Below the pieces are notes generated by a model. That model was not told the origin of the DNA and searched no databases. It saw only the letters and a list, made by a program, of their open reading frames with translations. The position numbers and the translations under genes were made by a program. This document shows positions 1 to 13,371 of a DNA stretch of 37,489 nucleotides, in pieces; position 1 is the stretch's first letter; every line of letters begins with the position of its first letter. The DNA comes from an uncultured bacterium (GTDB taxonomy: Bacteria > Desulfobacterota > BSN033 > UBA1163), in assembly GCA_938045955.1 (NCBI GenBank), contig CALIBK010000126.1:1-37489 (forward strand), given 5' to 3'.

Positions 1-118
<118 letters not shown>

Positions 119-137
119 CCTTATTAACTATAACCAC

Positions 138-167
138 ACCTTCAAAACTGCATAGCGGGCAATATCA

Positions 168-170
<3 letters not shown>
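138..170 (-). other. 3' arm of pre-23S processing stem
   Basis: This 33-nt stretch is complementary to 3152-3184 upstream of 23S. In the transcript the arms pair with one G-G mismatch and two G-U wobbles. Such a stalk bringing the two ends of pre-23S together is the known RNase III substrate in bacteria. Pairing is read from the sequence; the enzyme is inferred. Confidence 0.8.
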
Positions 171-3151
<2,981 letters not shown>

Positions 3152-3157
<6 letters not shown>

Positions 3158-3184
3158 TATTACCCACTATGCAGTTTTCAAGGT
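3152..3184 (-). other. 5' arm of pre-23S processing stem
   Basis: Partner of 138-170. The arm begins accttgaaaactgcatag on the minus strand and ends at the 23S 5' end, so the two arms enclose the whole mature 23S. Confidence 0.8.
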
Positions 3185-3201
3185 GCGGTCAATCTGTTCT
3201 T

Positions 3202-3277
3202 TGGTGGAGATGAGCGGATTCGAACCGCTGACCCCCTGCTTGCAAAGCAGGTGCTCTCCCAGCTGAGCTACATCCCC
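3202..3277 (-). tRNA. tRNA-Ala (TGC)
   Basis: A 76-nt cloverleaf on the minus strand, ggggatgtagctcag to ctccacca. The anticodon stem-loop cctgctTTGCAAgcagg gives anticodon TGC, and the T-loop ggttcgaatcc is canonical. CCA is encoded. It lies in the 16S-23S spacer, 2 nt after tRNA-Ile. Confidence 0.97.
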
Positions 3278-3279
3278 AA

Positions 3280-3356
<77 letters not shown>

Positions 3357-3387
3357 AAAGGACTAGTAAGAGGAAGAGTCCTACATA

Positions 3388-4968
<1,581 letters not shown>

Positions 4969-5011
4969 TTTTTAAAAACAGAGACCCAAAACGAATAACC
5001 CCTCTATTCTA

Positions 5012-5024
5012 TTTTCAAAGAACA
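5012..5024 (-). promoter_or_regulatory. boxA-like antitermination element of the rRNA leader
   Basis: The minus strand reads TGTTCTTTGAAAA about 45 nt upstream of 16S, close to the boxA consensus TGCTCTTTA bound by NusB/NusE in rRNA leaders. The position, between the promoter and 16S, is right. Identification rests on similarity alone. Confidence 0.45.
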
Positions 5025-5044
5025 ATTATACTCGCAATTTATAT

Positions 5045-5072
5045 ATATTAAACTATAATTTTTTTTTGTCAA
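5045..5072 (-). promoter_or_regulatory. Predicted rRNA operon promoter
   Basis: A perfect -35 TTGACA (5072-5067) is followed 16 bp later by TAATAT (5050-5045, 4 of 6 matches to TATAAT), in an A/T-rich stretch with an A/T-rich upstream flank. It lies between the tyrS stop and 16S, so rRNA transcription starts just after tyrS in the same direction. Confidence 0.6.
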
Positions 5073-5096
5073 GAGGGAAAAAAATATTTAAAAATC

Positions 5097-6350
5097 TTAT
5101 TTATTTTCAATTAGTTTGAATCGATGAAATTTTTTCTTACCCGCTCTCAGCAAGATTTCGCCTCTCTCGTTAAAATCATTTAAGGTAACGATTTGATCGA
5201 ACTGGTCAATTCTTTTTTTATTGAGATATCCCCCTCCTTGAAGGATCAACCTTCTCGCTTCAGAGCTCGACTTTGAAAGTCCTGCAATCTCAAATAATTT
5301 AAATATCGGGATCCCTTCTTTCATCTTTTTCGTTTCAATAAAAGTGGTCGGGATCGCATCCTCCCTTGCTTCTATTTCTGAGAAAAGGACCCTTGAGGCA
5401 TCTCGAGCTCTCTCTGCCTCCTCTTGTCCATGGACAATCTTTGTGGCTTCAAAAGCCAAAACTTCTTTTGCCTTTCTGATCTCGGCTCCTTTTAACTTCC
5501 CATATTCTTTAATTTCCTCCATAGGGAGGAAAGTAAACAGGGACAAAAATCTTTCCACGTCTCGATCATCCGTATTAATCCAAAATTGATAATATTCGTA
5601 GGGAGAGGTTTTATTCGGATCCAACCAGATAGCCCCCTTTTCGGTCTTTCCCATCTTTCTCCCATCCGCTGTCTTAATAAGTGGAAAGGTGATCCCATAC
5701 GCCTGTTTTCCTTCAAGCCGTCGAATAAGATCGATTCCGGCAACAATATTTCCCCACTGATCACTTCCACCCATTTGAATCAAACATTGATAATGTTTGA
5801 AGAGATACCAAAAATCATATGCCTGAAGAAGCTGATAATTAAATTCTATAAAAGAGAGCCCTGTTTCTAAACGAATTTTGATAGATTCCGTGGCTAACAT
5901 TCTATTCACACTGAAATGTACCCCGATCTCTCTTAAAAAATCTATATAGTTGAGTTTGGTTAACCAATCTGCATTATTTAAGAGAAGGGCTTTCCCTTCC
6001 GAGAAATCTAAAAAACGAGAAAACTGTTTTTTCTGTGCCTCTGCATTTCGCTGGATCTCTTCGTAGGTCAAAATCTGACGCATCTCATCCTTTCCACTTG
6101 GATCTCCAACCAGTCCTGTTCCTCCACCGATTAAAGCAATAGGACGATGCCCAGAACGTTGCATATGAGAGAGGGCCATAATAGGAACTAAGTTTCCAAC
6201 ATGAAAGCTGGAGGCCGTGGGGTCAAACCCGATATAACAGGTCACCCTGCCTTCCAACAGTTCTGCGATTCTTTCTTCATCTGTGACCTGTTCAATAAAT
6301 CCTCTCTCTTTAAATACTTCAAACAACGTCTTCTTTTCCCTCACTTCCAT
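5097..6350 (-). CDS. tyrS: Tyrosyl-tRNA synthetase
   Basis: Class I aminoacyl-tRNA synthetase that charges tRNA-Tyr in the cytoplasm; 417 aa, normal for bacterial TyrRS. Visible motifs are the N-terminal YIGFDPTASSFHVGN (the HIGH-box equivalent, written HVGN here), the tyrosine-pocket segment QAYDF, GGSDQWGNI, and KMGKT, the KMSKS equivalent. The C-terminal ~65 residues form an S4 RNA-binding domain. The ATG at 6350 follows AAAGGACCT at good spacing and lies inside the end of ymdB (32-nt overlap), so the two are probably translationally coupled. The HVGN/KMGKT variants suggest the TyrZ-like subtype. It is followed directly by the rRNA operon promoter. Confidence 0.95.
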   Translation of the reverse strand: MEVREKKTLFEVFKERGFIEQVTDEERIAELLEGRVTCYIGFDPTASSFHVGNLVPIMALSHMQRSGHRPIALIGGGTGLVGDPSGKDEMRQILTYEEIQRNAEAQKKQFSRFLDFSEGKALLLNNADWLTKLNYIDFLREIGVHFSVNRMLATESIKIRLETGLSFIEFNYQLLQAYDFWYLFKHYQCLIQMGGSDQWGNIVAGIDLIRRLEGKQAYGITFPLIKTADGRKMGKTEKGAIWLDPNKTSPYEYYQFWINTDDRDVERFLSLFTFLPMEEIKEYGKLKGAEIRKAKEVLAFEATKIVHGQEEAERARDASRVLFSEIEAREDAIPTTFIETKKMKEGIPIFKLFEIAGLSKSSSEARRLILQGGGYLNKKRIDQFDQIVTLNDFNERGEILLRAGKKKFHRFKLIENK

Positions 6351-7146
6351 AGGTCCTTTCCCTCTCGTTCAGTGGGATTCGAAGTCTTTTGATCCTTTTA
6401 GATTTCCCTGTCCTTTCGTCGATCTCTACCATGACCCCTTGAAGTTCGATCTCTCCAGAGGCCACATCAAATTTCCATGGAATTTGAGTGAGAAAGCGAT
6501 CAAGGGCCACCTGTTTCCGGATCCCGATGACGGAATCCATGGGGCCGGTCATCCCCACATCGGTGATATAGGCTGTTCCCTCATTGAGGATTCTATCATC
6601 ACAGGTTTGAATGTGGGTATGGGTTCCAAGGACTGCAGAAACCCCCCCATCTAAGAACCAACCCATCGCCATTTTTTCTGAAGTTGCTTCAGCATGAAAA
6701 TCAACGATAATCGCTAATGTCTCTTTCCTCAACCTTTCAACTTCTTTCTCTCCTACTCGAAAAGGACAATCTAAATGTTTCATAAATACTCTTCCCTCTA
6801 AATTGAGCACCCCTACTTTTTGCCCTTGCTTTGAGGAAAAAATTCCCGATCCTCTCCCTGGAACCTGCTCAGGATAATTTGCGGGTCTCAACATTCGAGG
6901 TTCTTCATTTAAAAAAGAGAGGATTTCCTTTTTCGCCCAGATATGGTTTCCGGAGGTAAGTACGTCCACTCCCATTTCAAAAATCTCCATGGCAATCGCT
7001 GGAGTGATTCCCATTCCCCCAGCTGCATTCTCTCCATTGGCAATCGTAAAGTCAATCTGATATTCCTCCACTACTCTGCCCAATAACTCCCGAAGGGCCC
7101 TACGTCCCGGTCTCCCAATAATATCCCCCACAAAGAGAATTTTCAT
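6319..7146 (-). CDS. ymdB: YmdB-family metallophosphoesterase (TIGR00282)
   Basis: 275 aa, close to the usual length of about 265. The di-metal metallophosphoesterase motifs are in order: FVGDIIGRPGR at the N-terminus (metal Asp), NGENAAGG (Glu/Asn), SGNHIW, VDFHAE and GTHTHIQT (metal His residues). The Bacillus subtilis homologue hydrolyses cyclic nucleotides such as 2',3'-cNMPs and affects RNA turnover and multicellular behaviour. The position directly after rny, the RNase Y gene, is a conserved arrangement and supports a role linked to RNA decay. The ATG at 7146 is preceded by AGGA about 8 nt upstream. Its end overlaps tyrS by 32 nt. Confidence 0.9.
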   Translation of the reverse strand: MKILFVGDIIGRPGRRALRELLGRVVEEYQIDFTIANGENAAGGMGITPAIAMEIFEMGVDVLTSGNHIWAKKEILSFLNEEPRMLRPANYPEQVPGRGSGIFSSKQGQKVGVLNLEGRVFMKHLDCPFRVGEKEVERLRKETLAIIVDFHAEATSEKMAMGWFLDGGVSAVLGTHTHIQTCDDRILNEGTAYITDVGMTGPMDSVIGIRKQVALDRFLTQIPWKFDVASGEIELQGVMVEIDERTGKSKRIKRLRIPLNERERTYGSEGKEDVV

Positions 7147-7188
7147 GTTAAATGGTCCTGGGTTCGGAGGGAAACATCTATCTCCGAA

Positions 7189-8757
7189 CTACTTGGCAAT
7201 ATCTACCGAGCGCGTTTCCCGAATGACGGTCACTTTGATTTGACCCGGATAAGTCAATTCCTTTTCAATCTTCCTCGCAATATCCCGACAAAGGATCACC
7301 GACTCTTCATCTGAAATTTTTTCAGGCTGAACAATGACCCGGATTTCTCTCCCCGCTTGAATGGCATAGGATTTCTCAACTCCAGAAAAGGATTGAGCAA
7401 TCCTTTCTAAATCCTCCAATCGCTTCACATAGGTCTCTAATGTCTCCCGTCTTGCCCCCGGTCTGGCTCCAGAAAGAGCATCTGCGGCAGCCACCAGGAC
7501 ATCCAGTAGAGTTTCAGGTTTTTCTTCTTCATGATGGGATAAAATGGCATGAACAATCACGGGAGTCTCTCCATATTTTCTTGCTAACTCTGCACCAATC
7601 TTTGCATGGGACCCCTCAACCTCATGATCCACTGCCTTTCCTATATCGTGCAAAAGTCCTGCCCGCTTTGCCTGTTTGATATTGAGACCTAATTCAGAAG
7701 CCATGATTCCGCAAAGAAAGGCCACCTCTAAAGAATGTTGATAAACATTTTGGGCATAACTGGTGCGGTATTTGAGCCGTCCGATCAGTTTAACCAATTC
7801 CGGATGAATCCCATGGACCCCTACATCAAAGGTCGCCTGTTCACCTGCCTCACGAATAGAAGCTTCCACTTCCTGTTCCACTTTCTGTACAATCTCTTCT
7901 ATCCGGGCCGGGTGAATTCTTCCATCGCTGACCAAACGCTCCAACGAGATTCGGGCAATCTCCCTTCGAATCGGATTAAAACCAGAAAGGATTACAGCCT
8001 CGGGGGTATCATCGATGATTAAATCCACTCCTGTAGCTGCTTCAAGGGCCCGAATATTTCTCCCCTCCCTTCCAATAATCCTCCCTTTCATTTCTTCATT
8101 CGGCAGATTGACCACGGAGACCGTCTTCTCTGCCACGTAATCCCCTGCATAGCGTTGAATAGCAAGACTGATAATCTCCTTGGCCTTTTTATCTGCAATT
8201 TCTCGAGCTTCTTCCTCCATTCTTTTAATTTTCTTAGCAATCTCATGCTTGGCCTCTTCCTCCATCGATTCCATAAGCATTCTTTTGGCTTCCTCCGCCG
8301 TCATTTTAGAAATGTTCTCCAACTGGATTCGCTGCCTTTGGAGAAGCTCTGTCACCTTCCTTTCCATCTCTTGAATCATTTTTTCCTGCTGGATTAATGC
8401 CTTTTCTTTTTTTACAATTTCTCCTTCTCGAGTTTCGATAAGCTCTATCTTCTTATCTAAGTTCGACTCCCTTTGGGCAATTCGCCTCTCTAAATTTTGA
8501 AGTTCCTGCCTCTTTTCGCTTATCTCTTTTTCAAACGCTGCCTTCTCTTGATAGAATTGGTCTTTGGCACGAAGGAGGGCTTCCTTCTTAATAATCTCAG
8601 CCTCCTTCTCTGCTTCTTCAATGACCCTTTTTGCAACCTCTTGGATAGACTCCATCTTTGATTCGATATATCTTTTTCTAACCAGAAACCCGATGAGAGC
8701 TCCAAGAAATGCAATAAGGAAGATAATCAGAACATACATTCCAATAGATAGACTCAA
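7189..8757 (-). CDS. rny: Ribonuclease Y
   Basis: Membrane-anchored endoribonuclease that initiates mRNA decay; 522 aa, the standard length. In order: an N-terminal transmembrane helix ([20 protein letters not shown]), a long charged coiled coil (about 25-205), a KH RNA-binding domain ([15 protein letters not shown]), and an HD phosphohydrolase domain with catalytic [10 protein letters not shown]. The start is TTG at 8757: AGGAGGTG lies about 10 nt upstream, while the first ATG is 18 nt further in and too far from this Shine-Dalgarno. Followed by ymdB after 42 nt. Confidence 0.96.
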   Translation of the reverse strand: MSLSIGMYVLIIFLIAFLGALIGFLVRKRYIESKMESIQEVAKRVIEEAEKEAEIIKKEALLRAKDQFYQEKAAFEKEISEKRQELQNLERRIAQRESNLDKKIELIETREGEIVKKEKALIQQEKMIQEMERKVTELLQRQRIQLENISKMTAEEAKRMLMESMEEEAKHEIAKKIKRMEEEAREIADKKAKEIISLAIQRYAGDYVAEKTVSVVNLPNEEMKGRIIGREGRNIRALEAATGVDLIIDDTPEAVILSGFNPIRREIARISLERLVSDGRIHPARIEEIVQKVEQEVEASIREAGEQATFDVGVHGIHPELVKLIGRLKYRTSYAQNVYQHSLEVAFLCGIMASELGLNIKQAKRAGLLHDIGKAVDHEVEGSHAKIGAELARKYGETPVIVHAILSHHEEEKPETLLDVLVAAADALSGARPGARRETLETYVKRLEDLERIAQSFSGVEKSYAIQAGREIRVIVQPEKISDEESVILCRDIARKIEKELTYPGQIKVTVIRETRSVDIAK

Positions 8758-9194
8758 GGGTTTTTCACCTCCTCTTAAATCCTTAAAAAAAATTTTCTAC
8801 CAAAAGTTCATCCCTCTCAAATCCCTTTGGAATTTAAGGCCTTTTCGAGCTTCGAAAGAGAATGAGAGGGTTCAAGATAGAGGAAAGGGTTCTTTTAGGA
8901 GAACCTGATAGGGGTGAGAAAATGAGTGAAGATTATCGGAAAATTCTTTGGCCTCTTTTTTTATATTTCTAAACCGCAGTCTTTTTAAAAAGGGAAAGAG
9001 GAAGACCCCCCCTCGCTTAGTCTCAGGCCGATCGGGAGCTTTCTTCTTCGTTTCCCTTTCAAAGAACTTAAGAAGAATCTCAATAATTTTCAAATGTTGA
9101 AGCGGAAAAAACCTCATTTTTCTCATTTATCAGGTTGTTTCTGATCCCCTTTTCTCTATCTTCCACCTAATTTTTTATTTCGATCCCTTAATCC
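8758..9194 (-). other. Gene-poor gap between zapA and rny, possible small RNA locus
   Basis: A 437-nt A/T-rich stretch with no convincing gene. The only ORF of note (84 aa, 8872-9126) lacks a Shine-Dalgarno and resembles nothing I know. On the minus strand it has several local hairpins: ATCAG/CTGAT near 9135, GGTTCT/AGAACC at 8888-8905, and a nested 59-nt structure at 8812-8870. In many proteobacteria the 6S RNA gene ssrS lies next to zapA, so a 6S RNA or similar is possible. I could not fold a convincing 6S with its central bubble by eye. Confidence 0.3.
8812..8870 (-). other. Nested stem-loop upstream of rny
   Basis: CCCTCTCA (8870-8863 on the minus strand) pairs perfectly with TGAGAGGG (8819-8812). 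Inside is a second hairpin, TTTCGA-agc-TCGAAA. The structure ends about 55 nt before the rny TTG start. It could be the 3' part of a small RNA or a 5'-UTR element of rny. No U-tract follows, so it is not a typical terminator. Confidence 0.4.
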
Positions 9195-9524
9195 TTATCC
9201 TGTGATACTCACCTTTTTGAGCTCTTTTCCTCCAATTTTAATATCTATCCTTTCGGCCAGATCCTTAGATTTGGACTCAATTTCTTGGAGAAGAATCATT
9301 CTTTTTTCTCTTTCTCTTAAAAGATCGTCAGCGATGTTAAGAGCGGTAAGAATCGCCACATTGAGGGTAGAAACACTCCGTGTCTTTTTTAGAATTTCGT
9401 CCGCTTTATCATTCACATATTTTGCAACTTCCTGAATATGCTTTTCTTCGGCATCGGTTTTTACCGTATAGGTTTGTCCAAACACTTTGATTTCAACTGT
9501 CCTCTCCTTTCCCATCTCCCTCAT
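9195..9524 (-). CDS. zapA: Cell division protein ZapA
   Basis: Cytoplasmic FtsZ-associated protein that bundles and stabilises the Z-ring; 109 aa, typical. The N-terminal half has the ZapA fold signature: VEIKVFGQTYTVKTDAEEKHIQEVAKYVNDKADEI, then LNVAILTALNIADDLL. The C-terminal part is a charged coiled coil (REREKRMILLQEIESKSKDLAERI). A second ATG three codons in (MGKERTVEI) is an alternative start; neither has ideal Shine-Dalgarno spacing. It lies 26 nt after the ZapB-like gene, under the promoter at 9809-9837. Confidence 0.9.
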   Translation of the reverse strand: MREMGKERTVEIKVFGQTYTVKTDAEEKHIQEVAKYVNDKADEILKKTRSVSTLNVAILTALNIADDLLREREKRMILLQEIESKSKDLAERIDIKIGGKELKKVSITG

Positions 9525-9550
9525 CCAGATGAGTCTATCCTCTCTCTAAG

Positions 9551-9763
9551 TTATAATTCGATTCCCCTCAGTCTTTGGAGGAGCTGGTCAATTCTCATCT
9601 TGACCCGTTCTCGATCTTGAGAGAGGAGTTCCATCTTTTTTTCGATCTCTAATCTTTTTTCCCTCTCTTCCTTAAGGGCAGAGAGGAGTCTTTCTCTTTC
9701 ATCCACAAGGTCCTGATATTTGGCTAACAACTCGGAAATTTTCTCTTCGAGGTTTTCAAGCAT
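9551..9763 (-). CDS. zapB: ZapB-like short coiled-coil cell division protein
   Basis: 70 aa, nearly all heptad-like coiled coil rich in Glu, Leu, Lys and Arg (LEEKISELLAKYQDLVDERERLLSALKEE), as in ZapB-family proteins, which link ZapA-decorated FtsZ to the nucleoid. Sequence similarity alone cannot prove the family because short coiled coils look alike. The position immediately before zapA in the same transcript makes ZapB the best reading. The ATG at 9763 follows AAGGGGAG at good spacing and sits about 40 nt after the predicted transcription start. Confidence 0.7.
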   Translation of the reverse strand: MLENLEEKISELLAKYQDLVDERERLLSALKEEREKRLEIEKKMELLSQDRERVKMRIDQLLQRLRGIEL

Positions 9764-9808
9764 AAATGCTCCCCTTCGAAGATCCTCTTGTCAGCCTGTA
9801 TATTTTCA

Positions 9809-9837
9809 ATAATATTTCTTCGCTCAAAAAAAGTCAA
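9809..9837 (-). promoter_or_regulatory. Predicted zapBA promoter
   Basis: TTGACT (9837-9832), 17-bp spacer, TATTAT (9814-9809): five of six matches at each box with ideal spacing. It lies between the prfB stop and zapB, leaving a leader of about 40 nt. Confidence 0.65.
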
Positions 9838-9878
9838 TCCTTCTAAAAATTTTTATGTAAGAATCGAAAAATACGGAT

Positions 9879-10980
9879 TTAGACTGCATTTCCATTCAAT
9901 AGATAAGCTCTTATGAACTCATCAATCTCGCCATCTAACACGCGGTCGACCTGATAGATGACTTTATTAGTACGGTGGTCTTTCACCATTTTATATGGAT
10001 GTAAAATATAGGAACGAATTTGGCTCCCCCAAGCAATCTCTTTTTTCGAATTATGAAGCTCCCGTAATCTTTCCTCTTTCTCCTTCCGTTCCCTCTCATA
10101 AAGCCTGGCCTTTAATATTTTTAAGGCCATCGCTTTATTCTTATGTTGGGACCGTTCATTTTGACATTGAACGACGATTCCCGTGGGAAGGTGGGTGATT
10201 CGGACCGCAGAATCTGTTTTATTGACATGCTGCCCACCTGCTCCACTGGAGCGAAAGGTATCCACTCTCAAATCCTTTTCATCAATCTCGATAGTTATCT
10301 CTTCAGAGACTTCTGGAATCACAAATACAGATGCAAAAGAGGTATGTCGTCTCGCTCCTGCGTCAAAGGGAGAGATCCGAACCAATCGATGGATTCCCAC
10401 TTCCGCCTTTAAATATCCATAAGCATACTTTCCATTGACTGTAAATGTCACATTCTTTATTCCTGCTTCCTCTCCAGGCAGGATATCGACAATTTCAGTC
10501 TGATATCCTCTCTTTTCTGCCCATCTCAAATACATTCTAAGAAGCATTTCGGCCCAATCTTGGGCTTCTGTTCCTCCTGCCCCCGCATTTATACTCACAA
10601 TGGCATTTCTCTCATCGTTCTCTCCTCTCAGCATCTGTCTAAATTCCATCTCCTTGATGGCTTCTTCATTCTGCTCGATTTTTTTAAGAAGTTCTTCAGC
10701 CTCTTTTTCATCATTCTGTTCCTCAATGAGTTGGAGAAGAACTTCCATCTCTTCAATCTCTTTCTTCTTTTCCTGCCAGCTCAGAAGGCCTTCTAAAAGG
10801 GAATTCCTTTCTTTCAAAATCTTTTGGGTGGTGTCCCCACCCTCCCAGAAATTAGGCTCCGACATCATCTTCCCAATCTCATTTAATCTTTTCTCCTTTT
10901 TTTCGAGGTCAAAGATAGCCTCGCATAATTTCTAAACGATTATTTAATTCCTTCAAACGACCCTTAAGTTCCATAATCAT
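9879..10980 (-). CDS. prfB: Peptide chain release factor 2 (programmed +1 frameshift)
   Basis: RF2 recognises UGA and UAA stop codons and triggers peptide release. The reading frame is split. A first segment starts at ATG 10980 ([23 protein letters not shown], or at ATG 10974) and reaches an in-frame TGA at 10911-10909 in the context ggc tat ctt TGA c. A +1 shift at CTT-TGA continues as [22 protein letters not shown] into the long frame listed in the ORF track. The fused product is about 366 aa, matching E. coli RF2 at 365. The SPF stop-codon-recognition tripeptide (VRISPFDAG) and the catalytic GGQ ([16 protein letters not shown]) are present. A purine-rich stretch (gcgagg) precedes the shift site, as in E. 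coli, where a similar element stimulates shifting. Confidence 0.95.
10909..10918 (-). promoter_or_regulatory. prfB autoregulatory +1 frameshift site
   Basis: The sequence CTATCTTTGA followed by C corresponds to the classical RF2 slip site: tRNA-Leu on CTT shifts +1 when RF2 is scarce and UGA is decoded slowly. A low RF2 level therefore raises synthesis of RF2. The mechanism is established for E. coli prfB; the site is read directly here. Confidence 0.9.
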
Positions 10981-11076
10981 AATCATCACCCACTTTGTGA
11001 TTATCTATAATAAATTATTAACATAACTTGAAAAAAAGTTAAATTGTTTATTTAATTATTTGATATTATTAAATTT

Positions 11077-11949
11077 TTAATTTTCAATAATTTTTGCCAT
11101 TTCTTCACCCACGAGTGCTGGATTTTTAACCACCCGAACACCTGCTTTTTCTAAGGCCTCCATCTTCTCCTGGGCTGTGCCTTTACCTCCGGAAATGATC
11201 GCTCCTGCATGGCCCATTCTCCTTCCTGGGGGAGCTGTCAATCCAGCAATGAAGGCAACGACCGGTTTTCGGATTTCTTTTTCAATAAATTTAGCCGCTT
11301 CTTCTTCCGCTATCCCTCCGATCTCCCCAATCATAATTAATGCCCTGGTTTCTGGATCTTTTTCAAAAAGTCGAAGAAGATCCACGTAATCCAGTCCTAT
11401 GATTTGATCTCCACCGATTCCCACGCAGGTAGACTGCCCAATTCCTTTTTTGGTCAATTGATCCACCACTTCATAAGTTAGTGTTCCACTCCTTGACATG
11501 ATTCCAACAGGCCCTTGCCTATGGATATAACCGGCCATCACCCCAATCTTACATTTTCCAGGAGAGATAATCCCGGGGGTATTTGGACCAATCAGATTGA
11601 CATTTTTTTTACGAAGGTATTCCTTCACTTTAATCATATCTAAAGTAGGAATTCCCTCTGTTAAACAGACAATAAGAGGGATATTGGCATCGGCCGCCTC
11701 CAAAATCGCATCGGCTGCAAAGGCCGGGGGTACAAAGATTGCAGAGGCGTTCGCCTCAGTCTCCCTTACCGCCTCTGAAACGGTATTGAACACGGGAATT
11801 CCATCGACCTTCTGTCCCCCTTTCCCCGGAGTAACCCCGGCCACAATCCTTGTACCATACTCCACCATCTGGCGGGTATGAAACATTCCCTCATTTCCCG
11901 TAATCCCTTGAACTAACACCCTTGTATTCTCGTCCACTAAAATACTCAT
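11077..11949 (-). CDS. sucD: Succinyl-CoA synthetase (ADP/GDP-forming) alpha subunit
   Basis: Catalyses succinyl-CoA + NDP + Pi to succinate + NTP + CoA, reversibly, with SucC; 290 aa, normal. The N-terminal CoA-binding Rossmann domain ([33 protein letters not shown]) and the phosphohistidine region [18 protein letters not shown] are present. The ORF-track start at 11973 overlaps sucC. I prefer ATG 11949 ([11 protein letters not shown]), which follows AAAGGAGGAAGGCCA and starts 13 nt after the sucC stop. Together with the upstream fumarate/malate genes it closes the route between succinyl-CoA and oxaloacetate. Confidence 0.95.
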   Translation of the reverse strand: MSILVDENTRVLVQGITGNEGMFHTRQMVEYGTRIVAGVTPGKGGQKVDGIPVFNTVSEAVRETEANASAIFVPPAFAADAILEAADANIPLIVCLTEGIPTLDMIKVKEYLRKKNVNLIGPNTPGIISPGKCKIGVMAGYIHRQGPVGIMSRSGTLTYEVVDQLTKKGIGQSTCVGIGGDQIIGLDYVDLLRLFEKDPETRALIMIGEIGGIAEEEAAKFIEKEIRKPVVAFIAGLTAPPGRRMGHAGAIISGGKGTAQEKMEALEKAGVRVVKNPALVGEEMAKIIEN

Positions 11950-11962
11950 TGGCCTTCCTCCT

Positions 11963-13135
11963 TTAGGCTCCAACCTTTTTTAAGGCTTCCACAACCTTCT
12001 GTGCCCCCTCGTACATCCCAGCCGCTACAGTAAAGTTGAGTCCAGAGTCGTTGAGAATCTTTCTTCCTTCCTCAACGTTTGTTCCTTCCAATCTTACCAC
12101 GATGGGAACCTTCACTTTTACCTCTCTTACCGCTTCTGTGACCCCTTTTGCGAGAGTGTCACATCGAAGAATTCCTCCAAAAATATTAATAAACACCACT
12201 TTTACATCGGGATCGGACATTAAAATTTTAAATCCATTCTTTACCATCTCCACCGTGGCTCCTCCTCCCACATCAAGGAAATTTGCAGGCTCTGCCCCAA
12301 AAACTTTTATAATATCCATCGTTGCCATCGCGAGGCCTGCCCCATTCACCATACAACCCACATTTCCGTTAAGTTTAATATAGTTTAAATTATATTTGGA
12401 CGCCTCAATCTCTAAAGGATCTTCCTCATGAAGATCCCTTAGGACAACAATCTCTTTATGCCGAAAGAGTCCATTGTCATCAAAATTCATTTTTGCATCC
12501 AAGGCAATAAATTCTCCATTCTTCGTTAGGATAAGAGGATTGATTTCAGCAAGTAGACAATCCTTCTCATGAAAGGCATTAAAAAGCCCAGTGATAATGG
12601 GTCTCAATTTTCCAACCTCCACTGGTCCAAAGCCTAATCCATATCCAATCTTATTCACCTGAAACGGCCTCAATCCTATGGAAGGATCTATCCATTCTTT
12701 TACAATCTTTTCAGGAGATTCAGCCGCAACCTTCTCGATCTCTATTCCTCCTTCTCTGCTTGCCATAATGACGGGGGAGGCTTTGGCCCGATCAATGACA
12801 ACCCCTAAATAGAGCTCTTCTTTTATTTCTACTCTTTCCTCGATCAAAACCTTTCGAACCACCTTCCCCTTTGGACCTGTCTGGGGAGTCACGAGGGTCA
12901 TCCCGATCATCTCCCTTGCTACTTTTTCTACCTCTGAAAGGTTCCTGACCACCCGGACCCCTCCTCCTTTCCCTCTACCACCTGCGTGGATCTGGGCTTT
13001 CAGAACAACTGGTTCAGTTCCGATCTCCTCAGAAACCCTCTTAGCCTCTTCCGCAGTTTGTATTACTCTACCTTTTGGAACAGGTACCCCATATTGTCTA
13101 AGGATCTCTTTCGCTTGATATTCATGAATCTTCAT
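11963..13135 (-). CDS. sucC: Succinyl-CoA synthetase beta subunit
   Basis: ATP-grasp nucleotide-binding partner of SucD; 390 aa, standard. Begins [20 protein letters not shown], the family's N-terminus. It has the ATP-grasp segment [20 protein letters not shown], the metal-binding ENPL-type region ([27 protein letters not shown]), and a C-terminal CoA-ligase domain with FLDVGGGAT and [16 protein letters not shown] 13135 follows AGGGAGGACAAA. A promoter-like sequence lies 36-63 nt upstream, so sucCD may be expressed separately from the long operon ending at 13372. Confidence 0.95.
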   Translation of the reverse strand: MKIHEYQAKEILRQYGVPVPKGRVIQTAEEAKRVSEEIGTEPVVLKAQIHAGGRGKGGGVRVVRNLSEVEKVAREMIGMTLVTPQTGPKGKVVRKVLIEERVEIKEELYLGVVIDRAKASPVIMASREGGIEIEKVAAESPEKIVKEWIDPSIGLRPFQVNKIGYGLGFGPVEVGKLRPIITGLFNAFHEKDCLLAEINPLILTKNGEFIALDAKMNFDDNGLFRHKEIVVLRDLHEEDPLEIEASKYNLNYIKLNGNVGCMVNGAGLAMATMDIIKVFGAEPANFLDVGGGATVEMVKNGFKILMSDPDVKVVFINIFGGILRCDTLAKGVTEAVREVKVKVPIVVRLEGTNVEEGRKILNDSGLNFTVAAGMYEGAQKVVEALKKVGA

Positions 13136-13170
13136 TTTGTCCTCCCTCTTCTGTAAATCAATTCTTAAAT

Positions 13171-13198
13171 ATTATAATGATTTTTTTAATTCTAACAA
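13171..13198 (-). promoter_or_regulatory. Predicted sucCD promoter
   Basis: TTGTTA (13198-13193), 16-bp spacer, perfect TATAAT (13176-13171), about 36 nt upstream of the sucC ATG, in an A/T-rich block that contrasts with the C4-operon side of the gap. Confidence 0.5.
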
Positions 13199-13371
13199 TA
13201 TTTTTATATCCACCATCCTAAATTCTCGACGAAGGATGGGAATCATGGTCTGATAGGGGGGGTTAAACCAAGAGTGATGGATTACACCCAATCCCTAATC
13301 CACCTCCTCTCGTGAGGGAAGGGAGGAATGGGCCTGGATGGGATACTAAAAAGGTGAACTAAGGCTGGAAA
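13199..13371. other. Non-coding gap between the TfrA-like gene and the sucC promoter
   Basis: No ORF is supportable. A 7-bp perfect inverted repeat CCATCCT/AGGATGG (13211-13237) and a smaller CCTC-acga-GAGG hairpin in a C/T-rich stretch near 13300-13325 are present. Neither is followed on the minus strand by a strong U-tract, so termination of the long operon here is possible but unproven. Confidence 0.35.

Noticed and set aside
8872-9126. 84-aa minus-strand ORF between zapA and rny
   Set aside because: No Shine-Dalgarno, basic low-complexity composition and no recognisable family; the region is better viewed as non-coding.
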